From positions 372,001-436,000 of the forward strand of contig NZ_JACJGB010000002.1 in NCBI RefSeq assembly GCF_014164775.1: a DNA stretch of 64,000 nt. Direction: 5' to 3'. Shown here one piece after another: positions 22,426 through 31,933 of this stretch. The stretch's first letter is position 1, and every line of letters begins with the position of its first letter. The position numbers and the translations under genes are program-made. The notes beneath the pieces were generated by a model. That model did no database searches and had not been told where the DNA came from. It saw only the letters and a program-made list of their open reading frames with translations. The stretch is from Tessaracoccus sp. MC1679. GTDB taxonomy: Bacteria; Actinomycetota; Actinomycetes; Propionibacteriales; Propionibacteriaceae.

Positions 22426-24069
22426 TCACATGCGCTCTGGCGCGTCGATCCCCAGAAGGTGCAGGCCGCGGGCGAGCACCTGCTGCGTGGCCGCGCACAG
22501 CGCCAACCGCGAGGAGCGCACGTCGCCCTCGGACCGGAGCACGGGGCACGCCTCGTAGAAGGTGGCCAGCGCGCCGGCCAGGTCGTAGAGGTAGGCGCAC
22601 AGCTTGTGGGGCTGCAGGGACTGGGCCACCTCGTCGACCACGTCACCGAAGCCGCTCAGCCTGAGGGCCAGCTGCTGCTCGGCCGGCTCGTCGAGGGTGG
22701 TCACCGAGCCCCAGCCGATGCCCTCGGCTTCGGCCTTGCGCAGGATCTGGCTGACGCGCGCATGCGCGTACTGCAGGTACGGGCCCGTGTCGCCGGTGGT
22801 CTGCACCATGCGCTCGGCGTCGAAGGTGTAGTCCTTCTGCAGGCCGTTGGAGAGGTCGGCGTACTTGATGGCGGCCAGCGCGATGTTGGGGGCGGCCACC
22901 TCCTCGGCGGCGTCCAGCAGGGAGCCGAGGGTGGCGGCCGAGCCGTCGCGGGTCTTGAACGGCTTGCCGTCGCGCCCGAGCACCATGCCGTAGCCGACGT
23001 GCTGGGCCGTCACGTCGCCGGGGAGGAAGCCGGCCTTGCGGGCGGCGGCGAACATCTGGGCGAAGTGGCCGCCCTGGCGGGCGTCGGTGACGTAGATGAT
23101 GCGGTCCGCCTTCAGCTCGCGGACCCGACGGCGGATGGCCGCGAGGTCCGTGGTGGCATAGCCGTAGCCGCCGTCGCTCTTCCGGACGATGAGCGGGGCC
23201 TCGAAGCCTTCGACGAACACGCACAGCGCGCCGTCGTCGACCACCGCGACCCCGGACTCTTCGAGTTCCTTCACCAGGACCGGGAGGTCGTCGTTGTAGG
23301 TGGATTCGCCGGCGAGGTCGTCGTCGGTGAGCAGGATGCCGAGGCGGCGGTAGGCCTCGTTGAAGGCGGGCTTGGAGATCTCGACGAGTTGGCGCCAGAT
23401 GGCCAGCGACTCCTCGTCGCCGCCCTGGAACACCGACACGCGGGCGCGGGCCCTGGTGGCGAACTCCTCGTCCTCGCGGAAGCGGGCCGCGGCCCGCTTG
23501 TAGAGGGCGTCGGCCTCGTCGAGGGTGAGCGCACCGGCATCGATGCCCTCGTCGAGGACCTGCTCGATCAGCATCCCGAATTGCGTGCCCCAGTCTCCGA
23601 TGTGGTTCTGGGGGATGACGGTGTGGCCGAGGGCGCTGAGGACCCGGTTGAAGCAGTCCCCGATGATGGTGGTGCGCAGGTGCCCGACGTGCATCTGCTT
23701 GGCCACGTTGGGGGCCGAGTAGTCGATGACCACGCGCTGCGGGTAGGCCACCGGGTTGAGGCCCCCGTGGGGATCCTCGAGGAGGGCGGTGGCCGCGGCG
23801 GCGAGAACGTCGGAGCGCATGCGGAAGTTGATGAAGCCGGGGCCGGCGATGTCCAGCGGCTCGCACAGGTCCTCGACGTCCAGCCGGGCGACGATGTCTG
23901 CGGCGACCTCGCGGGGCGGGCGCCCCTCCTTCTTGGCGAGGCGCAGCGCGACGTTGGACTGGAAGTGCCCGAACTGGGGCTTGGTGGCCGGACGCATCTC
24001 GGGGTCGACGCCGGTGAGGTCCCGGAGGCGAGTGTCGAGGAGCGCGGGGAGGGATTGCATGGGCGACAT
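22426..24069 (-). CDS. argS: Arginyl-tRNA synthetase
   Basis: A 547-residue class Ia synthetase charging tRNA-Arg. The HIGH-type motif reads HVGH in APNVAKQMHVGHLRTT. The N-terminal Add-1 region (residues 1-110) and the C-terminal DALR anticodon-binding domain ending LHLLGIDAPERM are present. The KMSKS equivalent is degenerate (GKPFKTRDG), which is usual for ArgRS. The ATG nine bases further in (24060) is an alternative start. Confidence 0.95.
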   Translation of the reverse strand: MSPMQSLPALLDTRLRDLTGVDPEMRPATKPQFGHFQSNVALRLAKKEGRPPREVAADIVARLDVEDLCEPLDIAGPGFINFRMRSDVLAAAATALLEDPHGGLNPVAYPQRVVIDYSAPNVAKQMHVGHLRTTIIGDCFNRVLSALGHTVIPQNHIGDWGTQFGMLIEQVLDEGIDAGALTLDEADALYKRAAARFREDEEFATRARARVSVFQGGDEESLAIWRQLVEISKPAFNEAYRRLGILLTDDDLAGESTYNDDLPVLVKELEESGVAVVDDGALCVFVEGFEAPLIVRKSDGGYGYATTDLAAIRRRVRELKADRIIYVTDARQGGHFAQMFAAARKAGFLPGDVTAQHVGYGMVLGRDGKPFKTRDGSAATLGSLLDAAEEVAAPNIALAAIKYADLSNGLQKDYTFDAERMVQTTGDTGPYLQYAHARVSQILRKAEAEGIGWGSVTTLDEPAEQQLALRLSGFGDVVDEVAQSLQPHKLCAYLYDLAGALATFYEACPVLRSEGDVRSSRLALCAATQQVLARGLHLLGIDAPERM

Positions 24070-24168
24070 TCTCGCATTGACGGCGCGACGGCCCCAAGCC
24101 GGCGCCGCCTCGCCGCCTCGCCGCCCACGACGTCACCCGACCCGCGTTCCGCGGGGTTGCGTGGTTGG

Positions 24169-24200
24169 GGGGTGAGGTCCGGGGCTCCGCACCTCACCCC
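24169..24200 (-). terminator. Hairpin downstream of the FGGY kinase gene
   Basis: GGGGTGAGGT and ACCTCACCCC form a perfect 10-bp stem around a 12-nt loop, 31 bp beyond the kinase stop codon. Confidence 0.6.
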
Positions 24201-24230
24201 TCGGCGGGCCGGAGCGGGAGCGCCCGCGCC

Positions 24231-25826
24231 TCAGTGCAGCGAGTCCACCGCAGCCCTCTCGATCGCGAGACCTGCGCGGTAGCGTTCCATGAAGACGTCG
24301 AAGCCCTCCACGTCGGCAGGGACAGGCTGCTCGGTCTCGATCTCGGCGCCGCCGAACACCGACGACGCCAGCCAGTCCGCCAGCGGCCCCTCGCCGGAGC
24401 GCTGGAACGCGGCGAGTAGCGCCATGCCCCAGGCGCCGCCCTCCCCCGCGACCTCGCCGACCGAGACCGGCGTGTTCATGGCGGCGGCCAGGAACCGCTG
24501 CGCCACACCCTTGGTCTTGAACAGGCCACCATGGGCGAACATCGAGTCAAGCTCCACGCCCTCATCCTTGAGCAGGATGTCCATCCCCACCCGCAGCGCC
24601 CCGAGCGCCGCGAACAGGTGGGTGCGCATGAAGTTGGCCAGCGTGAACGAGCTGTGCGGGGTCCGCACGAACATCGGCCGACCCGCCTCCAGGCCGACGA
24701 CGTGCTCGCCGGCCAGGTAGTTGTAGGCCAACATGCCGCCGCCGTCGGCGTCGCCGTCCAGGGCGGCCGTGTAGAGCGTCTGGAACAGCGCGTTGGTGTC
24801 CACCTGAGCGCCGAGCGCCGCGGCGGCCTCGCCGAACAGACCCACCCACGCCTGCAGGTCGACGGCGCCGTTGTTGCAGTGCGCCATGGCGACGAGGTCG
24901 CCGGCGGGGGTCGTGACCAGGTCGATCTCCTCGTGGAGGGCCTTCAACGGCCCCTCGAGCACCACCATGGCGAAGATGCTGGTGCCCGCGGACACGTTGG
25001 CGGTGCGACGGGCGACGGAGTTGGTGGCCACCATCCCGGTGCCCGCGTCGCCCTCTGCCGGGGCGAACGGGATCCCGGCCCGGAGCCGGCCCGACGGGTC
25101 AAGCAGGCGGGCGCCCTCGTCGGTGAGCGCTCCGGCGCTCTGCCCGGCAGGCAGCACGGCGGGGAGGATGTCGGCCAGCTTCCAGCCGTAGCCCCGATCC
25201 GCCACGAGGTCGTCGAACTGGGCGAGCATGTCTGTGTCGAACTGGCCGGTGGTGGTGTCGATGGGGAACATGCCGCTCGCATCGCCGACGCCCAGGGAGC
25301 GCTCGCCCGTGAGGCGCCAGTGGACGTAGCCGGCCAGTGTGGTCAGGTAATCGATCGAGCCGACATGCTCCTCCGCGCCGAGGAATGCCTGGTAGAGGTG
25401 CGCGATGCTCCACCGCTGCGGGATGTTGTGCTGGAACAGTTGCGTGAGGGCGTGGGCCGCCTGGCCCGTGGTGGTGTTCTGCCAGGTCCGGAAGGGCACC
25501 AGCAGCTCGCCGGCCGCGTCGAAGGCCATGTAGCCGTGCATCATGGCGGAGAAGCCCATAGAGCCCACCGTCTCCAGCGCGACGCCGTGGCTGGCCTGCA
25601 CATTCGCCGCCAGGTCCGCATACGCGGCCTGCAGCCCCGCCCAGACCGCGTCGACGTCGTAGGTCCAGAATCCGCCCTCGAGCTTGGACTTCCACTCGTG
25701 GCCACCGGTGGCCAGCGGCTGGTGGTCCGGGCCGATGAGGACGGCCTTGATGCGGGTCGAGCCCAGCTCGATGCCGAGCGACGTGTTGCCACTTTCGATG
25801 GTGTCGCGCGCGGTCAAGTTTTCCAC
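24231..25826 (-). CDS. FGGY family carbohydrate kinase (ribulokinase/xylulokinase-like)
   Basis: A 531-residue sugar kinase. The N-terminal phosphate-binding segment is [19 protein letters not shown], and a second actin-fold half begins near residue 270. The FGGY signature region lies around [23 protein letters not shown]. The nearby araD (L-ribulose-5-phosphate 4-epimerase) suggests L-ribulose or L-xylulose as substrate, but no isomerase gene is in the window. The GTG at 25826 has GGAGG 8 nt upstream. The short region upstream contains GTTGTTGTACCCGTACC, a possible repressor site. Confidence 0.82.
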   Translation of the reverse strand: MENLTARDTIESGNTSLGIELGSTRIKAVLIGPDHQPLATGGHEWKSKLEGGFWTYDVDAVWAGLQAAYADLAANVQASHGVALETVGSMGFSAMMHGYMAFDAAGELLVPFRTWQNTTTGQAAHALTQLFQHNIPQRWSIAHLYQAFLGAEEHVGSIDYLTTLAGYVHWRLTGERSLGVGDASGMFPIDTTTGQFDTDMLAQFDDLVADRGYGWKLADILPAVLPAGQSAGALTDEGARLLDPSGRLRAGIPFAPAEGDAGTGMVATNSVARRTANVSAGTSIFAMVVLEGPLKALHEEIDLVTTPAGDLVAMAHCNNGAVDLQAWVGLFGEAAAALGAQVDTNALFQTLYTAALDGDADGGGMLAYNYLAGEHVVGLEAGRPMFVRTPHSSFTLANFMRTHLFAALGALRVGMDILLKDEGVELDSMFAHGGLFKTKGVAQRFLAAAMNTPVSVGEVAGEGGAWGMALLAAFQRSGEGPLADWLASSVFGGAEIETEQPVPADVEGFDVFMERYRAGLAIERAAVDSLH

Positions 25827-25983
25827 GATGTAAACCTCCGTTGTTGTACCCGTACCCCATCATTGCCTGCCCAGGCCGGTTCCGCCACGGGGGGCCCCAA
25901 AAGGGGCACCCGCCAGCCGGATGGGACCATTCTTCATGGTGTCCTCGGCTGTGGTGGGGGTCCGGTCTGGCACCCTTAGGGCC

Positions 25984-27327
25984 ATGCGAATCTCTGTCAT
26001 CGGATGCGGATATCTCGGCGCTGTGCACGCGGCCTGCATGGCCGAACTCGGCCACGACGTCGTCGGGCTGGACGTCGACGAGGCGAAGGTGGCACTGCTG
26101 GCCCAGGGGAAGCCCTCGTTCCACGAGCCGGACTTCCCCGAGCTGCTTGCCAGGCATGTGGCCTCAGGGCGGCTCCGGTTCACCACCGACCCGGCCCAGA
26201 TCCGCGACGCTGAGATCCACTTCATCGGCGTCGGCACCCCGCAACTTCAGGGTCGGCTGGGCGCCGACATGACCTACGTCCGGCAGGCGGTGCAGACCAT
26301 CGTCGAGCACGCCGAGGCGCCCGCCGGGGGCCGGCCGGTGCTGGTGGCCGGGAAGTCGACCGTGCCCGTGGGCACCGCGCAGGAGATCGAGGTGGCGCTG
26401 GCGGAGTCCGGCAAGAACCTGCTGCTGGCGTGGAACCCGGAGTTCCTGCGTGAGGGCTACGCGGTGGCGGACACGCTCCACCCCGACCGCCTCGTCTACG
26501 GCCTGCCCGACGACCTGGCCCGGGGCGCTGTCGCCAAGGAGATCCTCGACGAGTGCTACGCCGGTCCGCTCACGGAGGGCACCCCGCTGGTGGTGGCCAA
26601 CTATCCGACCGCCGAGCTGGTCAAGGTGGCGGCGAACTCCTTCCTGGCCACGAAGATCTCCTTCATCAACGCCATGGCCGAGCTGTGCGACGCCACGGGC
26701 GGAGACGTCACCAGGCTCGCCGAGGCCATTGGCCACGACGACCGGATCGGGAAGAAGTTCCTCCAGGCCGGCATCGGCTTCGGCGGCGGCTGCCTACCCA
26801 AGGACATCCGGGCGTTCATGGCGCGCGCCGGGGAGCTCGGCGTTGACGAGGCCCTCACCTTCCTGCGCGAGGTGGACGCCATCAACCGGCGCCGCCGCGA
26901 CCATGCTGTCTCGCTCGCGGAGCAGGCCGTCGGCGGGCGTCTGGCCGGCAAGAAGGTGGCTGTCCTGGGCATCACGTTCAAGCCCGACACCGACGACCTG
27001 CGCGACTCGCCGGCTCTGGACATCGCGGGACGGTTGTGGTCGCGGGGTGCGGAGCTCGCCGTCGTCGACCCCGCCGCGGGAGATCTGCTCCGCGAACGGC
27101 AGCCGGAGCTCAACGTGAGCGACACCGTCGACGAGGCGGTGCGCGACGCCCACGTGGTGATGGTCCTCACCCAGTGGCGGGAGTTCGTGGAGCTTGACCC
27201 GGCGGCGCTGGTGTCGCTGCCGGCCTCCCCCAACGTGATCGACGGCCGCAATGTGCTGAACCCGCGCCGATGGAGCGACGCGGGATGGCACTACTACGGG
27301 ATGGGTCGCGGCGTCTCCATCTGGTGA
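25984..27327 (+). CDS. UDP-glucose 6-dehydrogenase
   Basis: A 447-residue NAD-dependent enzyme oxidising UDP-glucose to UDP-glucuronate, a precursor of acidic exopolysaccharides and wall polymers. The Rossmann motif is VIGCGYLGAVHAACMAELGH. The catalytic Cys is in GIGFGGGCLPKDIRAF, and the C-terminal domain has VLGITFKPDTDDLRDSP. It lies divergent from the FGGY kinase and interrupts the kinase-araD pairing. The 21 codons of open frame before the ATG have no homology. Confidence 0.93.
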   Translation: MRISVIGCGYLGAVHAACMAELGHDVVGLDVDEAKVALLAQGKPSFHEPDFPELLARHVASGRLRFTTDPAQIRDAEIHFIGVGTPQLQGRLGADMTYVRQAVQTIVEHAEAPAGGRPVLVAGKSTVPVGTAQEIEVALAESGKNLLLAWNPEFLREGYAVADTLHPDRLVYGLPDDLARGAVAKEILDECYAGPLTEGTPLVVANYPTAELVKVAANSFLATKISFINAMAELCDATGGDVTRLAEAIGHDDRIGKKFLQAGIGFGGGCLPKDIRAFMARAGELGVDEALTFLREVDAINRRRRDHAVSLAEQAVGGRLAGKKVAVLGITFKPDTDDLRDSPALDIAGRLWSRGAELAVVDPAAGDLLRERQPELNVSDTVDEAVRDAHVVMVLTQWREFVELDPAALVSLPASPNVIDGRNVLNPRRWSDAGWHYYGMGRGVSIW

Positions 27328-27329
27328 CG

Positions 27330-27356
27330 CCTCGTCGGGTCGTACGAGCGACGAGG
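27330..27356. terminator. Hairpin between convergent ugd-type gene and araD
   Basis: CCTCGTCG and CGACGAGG form an 8-bp stem, with a partial inner CTCGT/ACGAG alternative pairing, just after the dehydrogenase stop and before the araD stop. Confidence 0.55.
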
Positions 27357-27384
27357 AGGTCTTCGAGGCCGCTGTGCGGGCACC

Positions 27385-28116
27385 TCAGCCGGCGGGGGTG
27401 GGCTGCCCGTAGACGTTCTGGTACCGGTCGAACAGCGAGTCGATCTTCTCCTGCGGAATCGGGATCAGCTCACCCAGCTGGCGGGCGATGTGCACCGTGC
27501 GCGCCACCTCTTCGACCATCACCGCCGCCTTGACGGCGTCGCGGGCGTCCTTGCCGATGGTGAACGGGCCGTGGTTCTGCATGAGGACGGCGCGGCTGCG
27601 GGAGTCCTTCAACGTCTCGACGATGCCCTGGCCGATCGAGTCGTCCCCGATCAGCGCGAACGGGCCCACGGGGATGTCTCCGCCGAACTCGTCGGCCATC
27701 ATGGTCAGCACGCACGGCACGGACTCCCCGCGCGCGGCCCACGCCGTCGCATAGGTGGAGTGCGTGTGCACCACGCCGCCGATGTGCTCCAGGTTGCGGT
27801 ACACGTAGGCGTGGGCGGCGGTGTCACTCGAGGGCTGCAGCTTCTCGGGCGTGCCGTCGTTGATCTTCACGCCGTCGAGCGTGCAGACCACCATCGCATC
27901 GGCGGACAGGTCGTCGTAGGACACGCCCGACGGCTTGATCACGAACAGTTCCTGGCCGATCGCGTCGGCGCAGCGGATGCGCTGGCTGACGTTGCCGGCG
28001 GTCCAGACCACGAGCTCCCAGCGGGGCAGCTCTGCGTGCAGCTTGGCGACGATCTCGCGGGTGCGCGCCACCTCCTCCTGGACGGCGGCGGGCAGGTCGG
28101 TGAGGGTGAGCGTCAC
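27385..28116 (-). CDS. araD: L-ribulose-5-phosphate 4-epimerase (class II aldolase family)
   Basis: A 243-residue zinc enzyme interconverting L-ribulose 5-phosphate and D-xylulose 5-phosphate. The zinc histidines are in VVHTHSTYATAWAARG and a further His is in QNHGPFTIG. GGAGG lies 5 nt before the GTG at 28116 and overlaps an upstream in-frame ATG (28128) that has no ribosome site, so the GTG is preferred. Its usual partners araA and araB are not adjacent; an FGGY kinase lies 1.6 kb away on the same strand. Confidence 0.87.
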   Translation of the reverse strand: MTLTLTDLPAAVQEEVARTREIVAKLHAELPRWELVVWTAGNVSQRIRCADAIGQELFVIKPSGVSYDDLSADAMVVCTLDGVKINDGTPEKLQPSSDTAAHAYVYRNLEHIGGVVHTHSTYATAWAARGESVPCVLTMMADEFGGDIPVGPFALIGDDSIGQGIVETLKDSRSRAVLMQNHGPFTIGKDARDAVKAAVMVEEVARTVHIARQLGELIPIPQEKIDSLFDRYQNVYGQPTPAG

Positions 28117-28195
28117 GGTTTCCTCCATCGTTGTAAACAGCATGAATTCTAAGCCAGAACCACCTCGCGCGGATGGTTGGTCAAGGCTGAGCCGA

Positions 28196-28828
28196 TCAGG
28201 CCTCGACGGCACTCCCGAGCGACGGGTCCGGCGGGTCCTGTTGGGGCCGGCGCGCAGAGAACACGTCCCACTCCATCTTGAGGTTGGCCGCCCACTCGCG
28301 GCTCACGCCCTTGAACCAGTTGAGGGGGTAGCGGCGCAGCATCGACGTGTCCCCCACACCCACCGCGTCGACGCCCACCAGCGAGCAGATCGCGATGGCC
28401 CGGCCCAGGTGGTAGTCCTGCGTGATGACGGTGAGCTCCCGCACCCCGTACACGTCGCGGGCGCGCACGCAGGAGTCGTAGGTGTCGAACCCAGCGGGGT
28501 CCTGCACGATCTTCTCGGCCGGGACGCCCCGCTCAACAAGGTAGTCGCGCATGACGTCGGTCTCGTGATTGGATCGCGCCATGCCGTCACCGCTGACCAG
28601 GATGGCCTTGATCCTGCCCTGCTCGTAGAGCCGCTGCGCAAGGTCCAGGCGTGCGGCCAGGAAGGCCGAGGGCCTGTCCCTGTCTGCCTTGGCACCCAGA
28701 ACGAGACCGACGTCGCGGGCGGGCACCGTCTGGACCGTGGCGGTGCGCCCGTGGGACAGCCAGGCCACCCGCACGCCGCTGACCACCACGGGGACCAGCC
28801 CGAGGGTCAGCAGGGCGCCGAGGATCAA
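28196..28828 (-). CDS. SanA/YdcF-like (DUF218) membrane-anchored protein
   Basis: A 210-residue protein with one N-terminal membrane helix and a DUF218 fold: VGLVLGAKADRDRPSAFLAARLDLA, ILVSGDG, and TYDSCVRARDVYGVRELTVITQDYHLGRAI. SanA-type proteins affect envelope barrier function, and related YdcF binds SAM; the biochemical role is unclear. The start is uncertain: TTG at 28828 is the only obvious candidate, and an Arg-rich stretch before it could also be translated. It lies directly downstream of pgi on the same strand, 40 bp away. Confidence 0.8.
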   Translation of the reverse strand: MILGALLTLGLVPVVVSGVRVAWLSHGRTATVQTVPARDVGLVLGAKADRDRPSAFLAARLDLAQRLYEQGRIKAILVSGDGMARSNHETDVMRDYLVERGVPAEKIVQDPAGFDTYDSCVRARDVYGVRELTVITQDYHLGRAIAICSLVGVDAVGVGDTSMLRRYPLNWFKGVSREWAANLKMEWDVFSARRPQQDPPDPSLGSAVEA

Positions 28829-28868
28829 CGCGGCACGGCGCCGTCTGCCACGCCCCCCGGCCGGCGTC

Positions 28869-30542
28869 TCAGAGGCGATGATCGCGGTACCAGCGCACGA
28901 GCGACTGGGTGGACGGGTCCTGCTTGGCTAGAGCCGCGGCATTGCCCAGCACCGCCGGCGCGATCTCCATGGCCAGCTTCTTGCCCAGCTCGACACCCCA
29001 CTGATCGAAGGAGTCGATGCCCCACACGATGCCCTGCACGAACGTGATGTGCTCGTACAGCGCGATGAGCTGGCCCACCACAGACGGGGTGAGGGCCGGC
29101 GCCATGATGGACGTGGTGGGCTTGTTGCCGGTGAACACCCTGGCCGGCACGATTGCCTCCGGGGTGCCCTCCGCGCGGACCTCGTCGGCCGTCTTACCGA
29201 AGGCCAGCGCGGCGGTCTGCGCGAAGAAGTTGGCGAGGAAGAGGCCGTGGACGTCGGTGTCACCGTCGAGGGTGGGGTGCGCCGGGTTGGCCACGGCGAT
29301 GAAGTCTGCCGGGATGAGGCGGGTGCCCTGATGGATCAGCTGGTAGAAGGCGTGCTGGCCGTTGGTGCCGGGCTCCCCCCAGAAAATCTCGCCGGTGTCG
29401 GTGGTGACGGGGGTACCGTCCCAGCGCACCGACTTGCCGTTGGACTCCATGGTGAGCTGCTGCAGGTACGCGGCGAAGCGGTGCAGGTACTGCGCGTACG
29501 GCAACACGGCGTGGCTGTGGGCGCCCCAGAAGTTGACGTACCAGACGTTCATGAGGCCCATGAGCAGCGGCACGTTGCGCTCGGGCACCTCGGTGCGGAA
29601 GTGGACGTCGACGGCATGGAAGCCCGCAAGGAAGTCGCGGAAGCCCTCCGGGCCGATGGCGATCGCCACGGGCAGGCCGACGGCGGAGTCCACCGAGTAG
29701 CGGCCGCCCACCCAGTCCCAGAACCCGAAGGCATTGGCGGGGTCGATACCGAAGGCGGCCACCTTGTCCAGCGCGGTGGAGACCGCCACGAAGTGCTTGG
29801 CGATGGCGCCGCGGCGGGCCTCGTCGGAGTCCTCGACGACGCCGGCCTCGGCGAGCCTGGACAGGAACCAGTCGCGAGCCATCCGGGCGTTGGTGAGGGT
29901 CTCGAGCGTGGTGAACGTCTTCGAGGCCACGATGAACAAGGTGGTGGTGGGGTCGAGGTCCGCGAGGGTCTCGGCGCAGTCGTTGGGGTCGATGTTGGAG
30001 ACGAAGCGGCACTCGAGGCCGTCCTGCTTGTAGGGCAGGAGCGCCTCGTAGACCATGACCGGCCCGAGGTCTGAGCCGCCGATGCCGATGTTGACCACAG
30101 TTTCGATCCGCTGGCCGGTGACGCCCGTCCACTCGCCGGAGCGGACCTTGTCCGCGAACGCGTACATCCGGTCCAGGACCTCGTGGACGTCGGCCACCAC
30201 GTCCTGGTCGTCGACGACCAGGCTCGCCTCGCGCGGCAGCCGCAGAGCCGTGTGGAGGACCGAGCGGTTCTCGGTGACGTTGATGCGCTCGCCGTCGAAC
30301 ATGGCGTCGCGGCGGTCAGCCAGGTTGACCTGCTCGGCGAGCCGCAGGAGGGCGGCGACGACGTCCTCGTTGATGAGGTTCTTGGAGAGGTCGATGTGGA
30401 GGTCCGCCATGTCGAAGGTGAGCTCGGCGGCCCTGTTGGGGTCCGCCTCGAACCAGCCGCGCAGGTCCGGGAGGAGCGCGTCGTGGAGGATGCGGAGGTC
30501 CGCCCAGGCTTCAGTGGTGGTGGCGTCAACCGGAGTGATCAT
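28869..30542 (-). CDS. pgi: Glucose-6-phosphate isomerase
   Basis: A 557-residue glycolytic isomerase. The sugar-phosphate region includes [16 protein letters not shown] and [12 protein letters not shown]. The PGI signatures are [18 protein letters not shown] and [12 protein letters not shown] near the C-terminus, and the catalytic Glu is in [18 protein letters not shown]. It connects polyphosphate glucokinase to phosphofructokinase. The start is set by TAGGCT 6 nt upstream. Confidence 0.96.
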   Translation of the reverse strand: MITPVDATTTEAWADLRILHDALLPDLRGWFEADPNRAAELTFDMADLHIDLSKNLINEDVVAALLRLAEQVNLADRRDAMFDGERINVTENRSVLHTALRLPREASLVVDDQDVVADVHEVLDRMYAFADKVRSGEWTGVTGQRIETVVNIGIGGSDLGPVMVYEALLPYKQDGLECRFVSNIDPNDCAETLADLDPTTTLFIVASKTFTTLETLTNARMARDWFLSRLAEAGVVEDSDEARRGAIAKHFVAVSTALDKVAAFGIDPANAFGFWDWVGGRYSVDSAVGLPVAIAIGPEGFRDFLAGFHAVDVHFRTEVPERNVPLLMGLMNVWYVNFWGAHSHAVLPYAQYLHRFAAYLQQLTMESNGKSVRWDGTPVTTDTGEIFWGEPGTNGQHAFYQLIHQGTRLIPADFIAVANPAHPTLDGDTDVHGLFLANFFAQTAALAFGKTADEVRAEGTPEAIVPARVFTGNKPTTSIMAPALTPSVVGQLIALYEHITFVQGIVWGIDSFDQWGVELGKKLAMEIAPAVLGNAAALAKQDPSTQSLVRWYRDHRL

Positions 30543-30548
30543 GACCCC

Positions 30549-30554
30549 AGCCTA
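30549..30554 (-). promoter_or_regulatory. -10 element TAGGCT (minus strand), leaderless pgi
   Basis: Read on the minus strand, TAGGCT precedes the ATG at 30542 by 6 nt. Confidence 0.55.
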
Positions 30555-30586
30555 GGGGGCCTGCTCCGCCCGCGACCATGGGCCCG

Positions 30587-30684
30587 GGGTGGGCATTGAG
30601 CAAATGGGAGGGTTCAACGCGGAAACAGGGGGTCTTGATCGTTCAAGGGATAGGCGAACCGTGCCATTTGCTCAACGCCCACCC
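30587..30684. repeat. 98-nt structured inverted repeat
   Basis: Arms 30587-30607 and 30664-30684 pair over 21 bp with one mismatch. The 56-nt interior can add GGTTC/GAACC and a CTTGA-tcgt-TCAAG hairpin. It begins 10 bp after the stop of the SH3 gene and lies upstream of the pgi promoter, so it may end transcription of the wall-protein gene. Confidence 0.7.
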
Positions 30685-30694
30685 TCCCCCGGGG

Positions 30695-31777
30695 TCAGCG
30701 GACGCTGATGTGGACGTGGTCGTAGTGGTTGGCGCTGACGCTCCCGCGGTCGGAGAAGCTGCGCCACCCGTCGCCGGAGCGCTGTGCGGTCCAGATCTTC
30801 TGGGCGTAGAGCACCTCGATGACACCCAGCGACGATGCGTTGGCACGCGCCCACCTGGCGATCTCCCAGCCGGCCTCACCTGAGACCATGACATCGATGG
30901 CCTGCCCGGAGCTGTGGTACGAGCCGCTGTCCGCGCGGTAGCCGCCGTAGCTGGTCACTGACGGGAACTCGGCGCACACCGCCCGCAGGACCGCGCGGGT
31001 GCGGGAGGTGAGCCCGGACTCGATGCCGGAGGCCGCTGCGCACGCCTCCGTCGAGAATCCGGACGAGCTGCCGCCGGATGCGGCCGCGGTCTTCGAGGGG
31101 GCCGCGGCGACCACGGGCTTGGTCTCGGTCAGGAAGCTTTCCTTGATCCAGCCGGACTTCTCCGACCACACCACCTGGCGCCAACCGTCGACGGCCCACT
31201 CGGTGATCTGCACGGACCTGCCCTCGCTCAGCGTGGTGCGGGCGTCGTAGCCCACGCCGGGACCGACGCGGAGGTTGACGCCGGCCGTGGTGTAGCGGGT
31301 CCCCGCGCCCTCCCGCATGGCGGTGTAGTCCATGGGCTCGGGGCTGGGCGTCTCGACAGCCGCGGGCACGCTCGCGGTCGCGGTCGTCGCCGCTACCTCC
31401 GCGGCCGTCGCGCTGGGGATTGTCGAGGCGGTCGGTGTCGCGGACGGGGTCTGCGACGCGGCGGCGCTCGTGGACGCGGAGGGCGTCGGGGAAACGGGGG
31501 CGGTGAGCGACGGGCGGGCATAGTTGCGCGACACACCGAACGGGCTGGACGCCGCCAGGCTCGGGTCCGTCAGCTCGAGGCCGGCTTCGGTGCCGGGGAG
31601 GGCCATGGCCGCAGCCGCCAGGCCCACCACACCGAGGAAGGTCACCGGCGCCAGCACGCGACGCACCAGGGCACCGCGCGGAGCCGATCCGGCGGCGCGA
31701 CGGGCGGGCACAGAGCCCGCGACTTCCACCACGTCGCCGTCGTCGCCTGGCATCGTGGCACGTCGCGCTCCAGCCAT
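30695..31777 (-). CDS. Secreted SH3-domain protein with ARB_07466-like C-terminal domain
   Basis: A 360-residue envelope protein. A long basic N-terminus precedes a membrane/signal helix (VTFLGVVGLAAAAMALPG, about residues 46-63). A Ser/Thr/Pro/Ala-rich linker follows to ~150. An SH3b domain sits at ~155-225 (TTAGVNLRVGPGVGYDARTTL). The C-terminal ~115 residues (SGQAIDVMVSGEAGWEIARW, NHYDHVHISVR) resemble the ARB_07466/peptidase-like wall domain with possible metal ligands His/Asp and HVH. A wall-binding or muralytic role is inferred. Alternative start: GTG at 31783. Confidence 0.78.
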   Translation of the reverse strand: MAGARRATMPGDDGDVVEVAGSVPARRAAGSAPRGALVRRVLAPVTFLGVVGLAAAAMALPGTEAGLELTDPSLAASSPFGVSRNYARPSLTAPVSPTPSASTSAAASQTPSATPTASTIPSATAAEVAATTATASVPAAVETPSPEPMDYTAMREGAGTRYTTAGVNLRVGPGVGYDARTTLSEGRSVQITEWAVDGWRQVVWSEKSGWIKESFLTETKPVVAAAPSKTAAASGGSSSGFSTEACAAASGIESGLTSRTRAVLRAVCAEFPSVTSYGGYRADSGSYHSSGQAIDVMVSGEAGWEIARWARANASSLGVIEVLYAQKIWTAQRSGDGWRSFSDRGSVSANHYDHVHISVR

Positions 31778-31883
31778 GCCCACCTCATTCCCTGAGAACT
31801 TTAAGAAACCTTAAGATTCATCTCAGGATACGTGTTGACCGGCGAAACGCAAGCCCGCGTTCCGGCGTCGGCCCAGTGGTCGT

Positions 31884-31903
31884 CCTCAGCAAATCCTCAG
31901 CAG
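31884..31903 (+). promoter_or_regulatory. Direct repeat TCCTCAGCA, 11-bp period
   Basis: TCCTCAGCA occurs at 31884 and 31895, one helical turn apart, just upstream of a TACGAT -10-like hexamer (31910-31915). This is the layout of OmpR/PhoB-type response-regulator sites. It lies between two divergent envelope genes. Confidence 0.35.
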
Positions 31904-31933
31904 TCGGATACGATTCCCCCACCTGATGCAGGA

